Position numbers and translations under genes: made by a program. A DNA stretch of 64,000 nt from contig NZ_FWXT01000001.1 in the NCBI RefSeq assembly GCF_900176535.1, positions 2,232,001-2,296,000 of the forward strand, written 5' to 3'. How positions within the stretch are numbered: position 1 is the stretch's first letter; each line of letters starts with the position of its first letter. The notes below the pieces were generated by a model, which searched no databases, was not told where the DNA came from, and saw nothing but the letters and a program-made list of their open reading frames with translations. This DNA comes from Pedobacter africanus. Its GTDB lineage: Bacteria; Bacteroidota; Bacteroidia; Sphingobacteriales; Sphingobacteriaceae. Below, in pieces: positions 60,260 to 64,000 of this stretch.

Positions 60260-61404
60260 CTACTTTTAAAGCAGAACTGATTACTGAGCTATCAGACATC
60301 TTAAACTGGTGGATGACTCATACTGTTGACGAGGAGCATGGCGGGTTCTATGGAAAGGTAGACAATGACAATATTGCTAATCCACAAGCAGAAAAAGGGT
60401 TGGTATTAAACGCAAGAATCCTTTATACCTTTTCTTCGGCTTATCTGCTAAACAGCAAAAAAGCATATTTAGCCATTGCCCATAGGGCATTTGATTATTT
60501 AACTACTTATTTTCTGGACAGTGAATATGGAGGGTTCTACTGGGCGGTAGATTTTACAGGCAAACCATCGGCATCCAGGAAACAAGTATACGGACAGGCC
60601 TTTGTGATCTATGCCCTGGCAGAGTACATAAAGATAGCGTCCAATGAAAAAGCCCTGGCTCTGGCTAAAATTACCTTTGAATTGCTGGAGCAGTACAGCT
60701 TTGATCCGGTCAACACCGGCTATATAGAAGCATTAAGCAGAACCTGGGGAGCGCTGGAAGACCTGCGGCTAAGTGATAAAGACCGGAACGAAAAAAAATC
60801 CATGAACACGCACCTGCATGTGATCGAAGCCTATACCAATCTGTACTCGATTTGGCCAGATGACAAGCTGAAAAAAGCCATCAAAAGACTGCTTTCGAAC
60901 TTTAAAAACCATATTATAGATAAAAGCAACTGCCATCTGCAGTTGTTTTTTGCAGAAAACTGGGAAGTTAGATCAAACACATTTTCCTTTGGCCACGATA
61001 TTGAAGCGGCTTGGTTACTGCAGGAATCGGCAACTGTCCTTAAAGACGAAGAAGAGACCGAAACTTTCCAGAAACTGGCCTTACAATTAACCAGAGCCGC
61101 AACAAAAAGCTTAGCGGAAGACGGGGGCCTGTGGGAAGAAGAGGCTCATTGGTGGCCTCAGGCCGAGGCCATGGTAGGCTTTTTGAATGCCTGGCAAAAT
61201 AGTGCTGATATCAGGTACTTACAGCAATCTGTTCAAAGCTGGTCCTTCATCAAAAGACACCTTAAAAACGATAAGGGGGAATGGCATTGGGGTGTTCATC
61301 GAGATTATACCCTAATGGCAGGACAAGATAAGGCAGGCTTTTGGAAATGTCCATATCATAACGGCAGGGCCTGCATAGAAATTATCAAAAGATTAAGCGC
61401 ATAG
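60241..61404 (+). CDS. Cellobiose/mannobiose 2-epimerase (AGE family)
   Basis: 387 residues, cytoplasmic (alpha/alpha)6 barrel. Family features: EEHGGFYGKVDNDN, YGGFYWAVDFTGKP, KQVYGQAFVIYALAEY, KSMNTHLHVIEAYTNLY (catalytic His region), SFGHDIEAAWLLQE and HWWPQAEAMVGFLNA. It converts the reducing-end mannose of mannobiose to glucose, giving the substrate of the GH130 enzyme. It is the last gene of the mannan operon, ending 20 bp before the terminator at 61424-61459. Confidence 0.93.
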   Translation: MDPAPLATFKAELITELSDILNWWMTHTVDEEHGGFYGKVDNDNIANPQAEKGLVLNARILYTFSSAYLLNSKKAYLAIAHRAFDYLTTYFLDSEYGGFYWAVDFTGKPSASRKQVYGQAFVIYALAEYIKIASNEKALALAKITFELLEQYSFDPVNTGYIEALSRTWGALEDLRLSDKDRNEKKSMNTHLHVIEAYTNLYSIWPDDKLKKAIKRLLSNFKNHIIDKSNCHLQLFFAENWEVRSNTFSFGHDIEAAWLLQESATVLKDEEETETFQKLALQLTRAATKSLAEDGGLWEEEAHWWPQAEAMVGFLNAWQNSADIRYLQQSVQSWSFIKRHLKNDKGEWHWGVHRDYTLMAGQDKAGFWKCPYHNGRACIEIIKRLSA

Positions 61405-61423
61405 CGCATTTTCATGCTAAAAC

Positions 61424-61459
61424 AAAAAAGCCTGCTATCGTTAAAATAGCAGGCTTTTT
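61424..61459 (+). terminator. Intrinsic terminator of the mannan operon
   Basis: The perfect stem AAAAAGCCTGCTAT (61425-61438) with ATAGCAGGCTTTTT (61446-61459) has a 7-base loop and runs of A and T on both sides, so it can work in both directions. It ends the operon whose last gene stops at 61404. On the leftward strand it follows the tRNA-like remnant. Confidence 0.88.
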
Positions 61460-61487
61460 GCGGGCCGTACGGTACAAATCTCGAACC
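61459..61487 (-). other. Possible degraded tRNA 3' end
   Basis: On the minus strand the sequence runs from GGTTCGAGATTTGTACC to GTACGGCCCGCA and then into the terminator, as a tRNA gene would. GGTTCGA resembles a T-loop start and GGCCCGCA an acceptor end, but the T-stem does not pair and no tRNA body lies upstream. It may be an attachment-site scar at the edge of an inserted segment. The rest of 61488-61703 shows nothing I can assign. Confidence 0.22.
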
Positions 61488-61703
61488 TTTTCTTGATTGA
61501 CATAAAGAAATTAGCATCCATTAATATCCCGATAGTTCCTGATAAGATTCAAGTTAAATCGGAAAATAAAAGACATCAGTTTATTTATACTTCAGCAAAG
61601 CCCGGTAACAAAAGAAAAAGGAGATTAAAATTATAAACATCTCAGATGGATGGTAATTTAGTTATCGCAAGAATAGCTCTTATTGTCTCGTACTTTTGAA
61701 GAT

Positions 61704-63587
61704 TTATCGAATTATAAATACCTTGCAGTTTGGTTGTTTTTCAATATCCTTTGAAAAGTTAACATCATTTGCGATTTTCCTTTCGGGATCATAAATTATA
61801 AAGAGCTTATATTTTTCCTTAGGATATTTCGTAATGTCGGCACCGATCTGATCTGTAATAGCTGCTTTTGATGTGTTTCCACGCAGATACTTAGCCTCAA
61901 TGAGAAGATCATAAATTTCTAAAAAGGAATGATCGGGAATAACACGAGCAATTGAGAATTTTATGGTTGGGTATTCTCTTCCGTAATCAATACTCTCACC
62001 TTGAATTAGCGCATGTATTACATCATTCAATGCATTTTCATGCTTCGGCTTTTCATGTTCGAACGCCTGGGGTATCGCGATAGTTAGTTTAGCCTTGATT
62101 GTTTCAATAAGACATTCAATAGGTGGTTTAAGATGCATCCTCTCATCGATGTAGGCATTCAACGTATTTGCAATTTTAGGTTTGAGCGGATCTTGCAAAA
62201 GCTGAATGTTTCTAATTGCGTTTAACACTTGACTAGTATGCGTTTTAAGCAGGTCGTAAATGCGCATCGCCTTTTCTGATGGTCTCTGCCCCTCTAAATA
62301 TGGGATGATGTCAGTTAACGCCGCCAACATTTCATACTGAAAATTCATTTCAGTAAAATTATTGTACTTTACGATTGCCCTAATATAGTCATTCAAATGT
62401 GTACGGGATTCTGGACTTGTGATGGGATCTTTCGCTATATCGATATCATAAATTGCATCAAAATCCTGTAAGTCAGATGCAAAAGCAGCTAATCTTCTAT
62501 CAACGCATTGTGAGCATCCACCACAATGTGTTGCCTGAGAATTATTTTCAAAACTGAGAAATGTTTTTGTGCAAGAGATTGTTGAATTAATATAATTTAC
62601 CTTACCCGCAGCCTTGATCTTGTTAAAGATATCTGTTTTTGTATTATAAAGAAATGGATGAACAATTGGTCGCTGTTCTTCGCCAACCGCGGAATAGAAG
62701 TTTTCCAGTAATTTTAATGTTTGTGGGTGAGTTGTTCTGCTTGCACGAGCATTAACCAAATCAGCTCTTTTTGAAAAATTAAGGGATGTAACTCCATTTT
62801 CAAATACATGAATTTCCTTTTCTGAGGCCAATGTTGACAGAGAATACGCAATTGCGGTATATAGAAATATTCGTGTACGTTGCGTTTCCTCAACAGCCCT
62901 TTCTCCGTGAAGGTTACAATAGAAAGCAAAGTACTGGATCCTGCCTGGGAAATCAGTTTCAAGAAGTCGGTGTATACCTTTCTGGATTTTGGAGACACCG
63001 GTTGTATTGGAGCGATGACTAACTAGGATTAGATTTTTGTCAGTTGTAGTTAGGATTTCTAGGGCGCCAGCCAAAGAGTCCAAGCCACCAGAAAAAAGTC
63101 CAATAATAGAGTTCTCTCTCTTTTGTAACTGGATTGCCTCATGATCGTAAAGACTTTTTTGTCCAATATCAGCCCCCCCATCTTTGAAAATAAAAGAATA
63201 TCCTTGATCACCGGATACGAAAGTTAATGCATCAGACAAACGTTTTGTAATCTCTGGGTTTGACCAGAAAGAAACATCTCGAACTCTTATAATGAAATTT
63301 AATTGCCTTGACCAACTATGATATTCAAGGCTGTTATTGGCCCCACGCCCAATCATTCTGTCAGCCGCGTAAACGTATCCTGCAATCTCCAACAAATCTT
63401 TAATTCGATCCGGAAAATGACAATTTACCAGCTGAATGAAATGTGGTAGTTCAAGATTTATATTGTGTCCAGGATTAGATGGATCAATAATTAATCTATG
63501 GATATGGTTGGAGGCATATTTTTTCGTTTTGTGAGGAGAAGGACTAACTCCACCACATAAAACTATATGGCTGTTGGAGTTAATCAT
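61704..63587 (-). CDS. QueC-like ATP-pyrophosphatase fused to a PD-(D/E)XK nuclease domain
   Basis: 627 residues, cytoplasmic. Residues ~155-375 resemble QueC (7-cyano-7-deazaguanine synthase): PP-loop GLFSGGLDS (163-171) and a zinc knuckle Cys339-Cys355-Cys358-Cys361. An extra N-terminal domain (1-~150) is unassigned. The C-terminal part (~500-627) fits a PD-(D/E)XK nuclease: Asp560 and the Glu564-x-Lys566 motif in EIYDLLIEAKYLRG, then DQIGADITKY. QueC homologues occur in defence systems (QatC of Qat, Cap9 of type IV CBASS), but the fused nuclease is not the usual form. The start overlaps the upstream gene by 8 bp. Base composition is visibly more AT-rich than the mannan genes. Probably defence-related; true queuosine synthesis is unlikely. 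Confidence 0.78.
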   Translation of the reverse strand: MINSNSHIVLCGGVSPSPHKTKKYASNHIHRLIIDPSNPGHNINLELPHFIQLVNCHFPDRIKDLLEIAGYVYAADRMIGRGANNSLEYHSWSRQLNFIIRVRDVSFWSNPEITKRLSDALTFVSGDQGYSFIFKDGGADIGQKSLYDHEAIQLQKRENSIIGLFSGGLDSLAGALEILTTTDKNLILVSHRSNTTGVSKIQKGIHRLLETDFPGRIQYFAFYCNLHGERAVEETQRTRIFLYTAIAYSLSTLASEKEIHVFENGVTSLNFSKRADLVNARASRTTHPQTLKLLENFYSAVGEEQRPIVHPFLYNTKTDIFNKIKAAGKVNYINSTISCTKTFLSFENNSQATHCGGCSQCVDRRLAAFASDLQDFDAIYDIDIAKDPITSPESRTHLNDYIRAIVKYNNFTEMNFQYEMLAALTDIIPYLEGQRPSEKAMRIYDLLKTHTSQVLNAIRNIQLLQDPLKPKIANTLNAYIDERMHLKPPIECLIETIKAKLTIAIPQAFEHEKPKHENALNDVIHALIQGESIDYGREYPTIKFSIARVIPDHSFLEIYDLLIEAKYLRGNTSKAAITDQIGADITKYPKEKYKLFIIYDPERKIANDVNFSKDIEKQPNCKVFIIR

Positions 63588-64000
63588 ATTTTATTTCTTC
63601 TCTTATTAGTTCACTGTTTATTTTTTGAAAAGCAAAAGAAAGAAACCCTTTTATACGTTTGTTGCTAGGCAATTTCTCTTTTGCATATTTATTAAACCAT
63701 GCAGCGGCAAATGATTGAGTTATTTTTGAAGTTTCAAATGCATGCTTTGAAATTCTGTCAATATGGGTTTCTAAATTTTTATTAAATTGAGTTCTATCGT
63801 AAAGATTATCAATTCCAGAAGCAGCTTCTCGCTCTAAAAAATATTTTAAATATCGTTCGGTAAATTTCGAAAAGAATAATCTGGAAAGTTCACAAAAACC
63901 TGCACCATTAGAAGCCTGTTGCCAAATCTCCAAACCCGTATCATTAGAGTCAAATAAACTCTGCTGATTTGTCTGATGCGACCTAGCCCAGTCACTTATA
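63580..64000 (-). CDS. Unrecognised protein, partial (N-terminus beyond window), coupled to the QueC-nuclease gene
   Basis: The frame is open from the right edge (ISDWARSHQTNQQSL...) to a TAA at 63580, 139 residues; the first visible in-frame start is a TTG at 63933 and there is no sign that the gene begins inside the window. The visible part is mostly helical and charged (CELSRLFFSKFTERYLKYFLEREA, FETSKITQSFAAAWFNKYAKE). No motif is recognised and there is no signal or membrane segment. Its stop overlaps the next start in an ATGATTAA arrangement, so the two are translated together and probably act together. It does not resemble what I recall of QatB. Confidence 0.7.
   Translation of the reverse strand, partial: ISDWARSHQTNQQSLFDSNDTGLEIWQQASNGAGFCELSRLFFSKFTERYLKYFLEREAASGIDNLYDRTQFNKNLETHIDRISKHAFETSKITQSFAAAWFNKYAKEKLPSNKRIKGFLSFAFQKINSELIREEIKYD

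Noticed and set aside
61647..61700. 17-codon ORF MDGNLVIARIALIVSYF on the plus strand
   Set aside because: Very short, no ribosome binding site at a useful distance, and nothing around it supports translation.
1..64000. CRISPR arrays, complete insertion sequences, rRNA genes
   Set aside because: No regularly spaced repeats, transposase-like proteins or rRNA sequence were recognised in the window.

Overview
The window looks like the chromosome of a Bacteroidota of the Sphingobacteriaceae type (Pedobacter-like). The basis is four SusC receptors and three complete SusC/SusD pairs, lipoproteins whose signal peptides end in Cys-Lys-Lys, a hybrid two-component regulator, a FecI/FecR-type sigma/anti-sigma pair, fused GldF/GldG transporters and A-rich translation starts without strong Shine-Dalgarno sequences. 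Genus is inference; no rRNA or complete tRNA is present.

Region 1 (1-28.6 kb) is a large polysaccharide-utilization-like locus, transcribed leftwards from about 23.5 kb. It contains two tandem modules of SusC, SusD, fasciclin lipoprotein and accessory lipoprotein. These are followed by two DUF4983-type LamG/phosphatase-fold proteins flanking an M60 (mucin-type) metallopeptidase, an NHL propeller lipoprotein, a possible 35-residue membrane peptide and a fourth SusC that runs off the left edge. No glycoside hydrolase is visible, so the target is probably a glycoprotein or peptide. The divergent one-protein hybrid two-component regulator (23705-27805) probably controls it. A ~64-bp element with two direct half-sites exactly 21 bp apart occurs twice, each time just upstream of a promoter facing a SusC gene (2621-2684 and 23568-23631), and is the likely operator.

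Region 2 (28.7-48.3 kb) reads as one long leftward operon. Its genes are an ECF sigma factor, an anti-sigma factor, an STN-type SusC, SusD, a DUF4397-like lipoprotein, an ABC ATPase, a GldF-GldG fusion, a protein made of two complete MutS-like ATPases in tandem, a PqqL-like M16 peptidase, a second GldF-GldG fusion and a fatty acid hydroxylase. Most gene gaps are 2-30 bp and a strong two-way terminator closes the operon. I read it as a signal-controlled system that imports a protein or peptide, cleaves it and moves it by ABC transport. The tandem MutS protein is its strangest part and its best candidate for something undescribed. A structured leader with a nine-codon ORF lies between the anti-sigma and susC genes.

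Region 3 (48.4-61.4 kb) is a beta-mannan locus: an AraC regulator with an SGNH esterase behind it, and divergently SusC, SusD, an IPT/TIG surface-binding lipoprotein, GH26 mannanase, a sodium symporter, GH130 phosphorylase and a mannobiose 2-epimerase. Mannan is cut outside, mannobiose is imported, epimerised and phosphorolysed. Three related motifs between araC and susC look like AraC sites.

Region 4 (61.4-64 kb) is more AT-rich and begins beyond a terminator and a possible degraded tRNA end. It holds a QueC-like ATP-pyrophosphatase fused to a PD-(D/E)XK nuclease, translationally coupled to an unrecognised upstream gene cut by the window edge. It resembles a defence module, but its partners lie outside the window.
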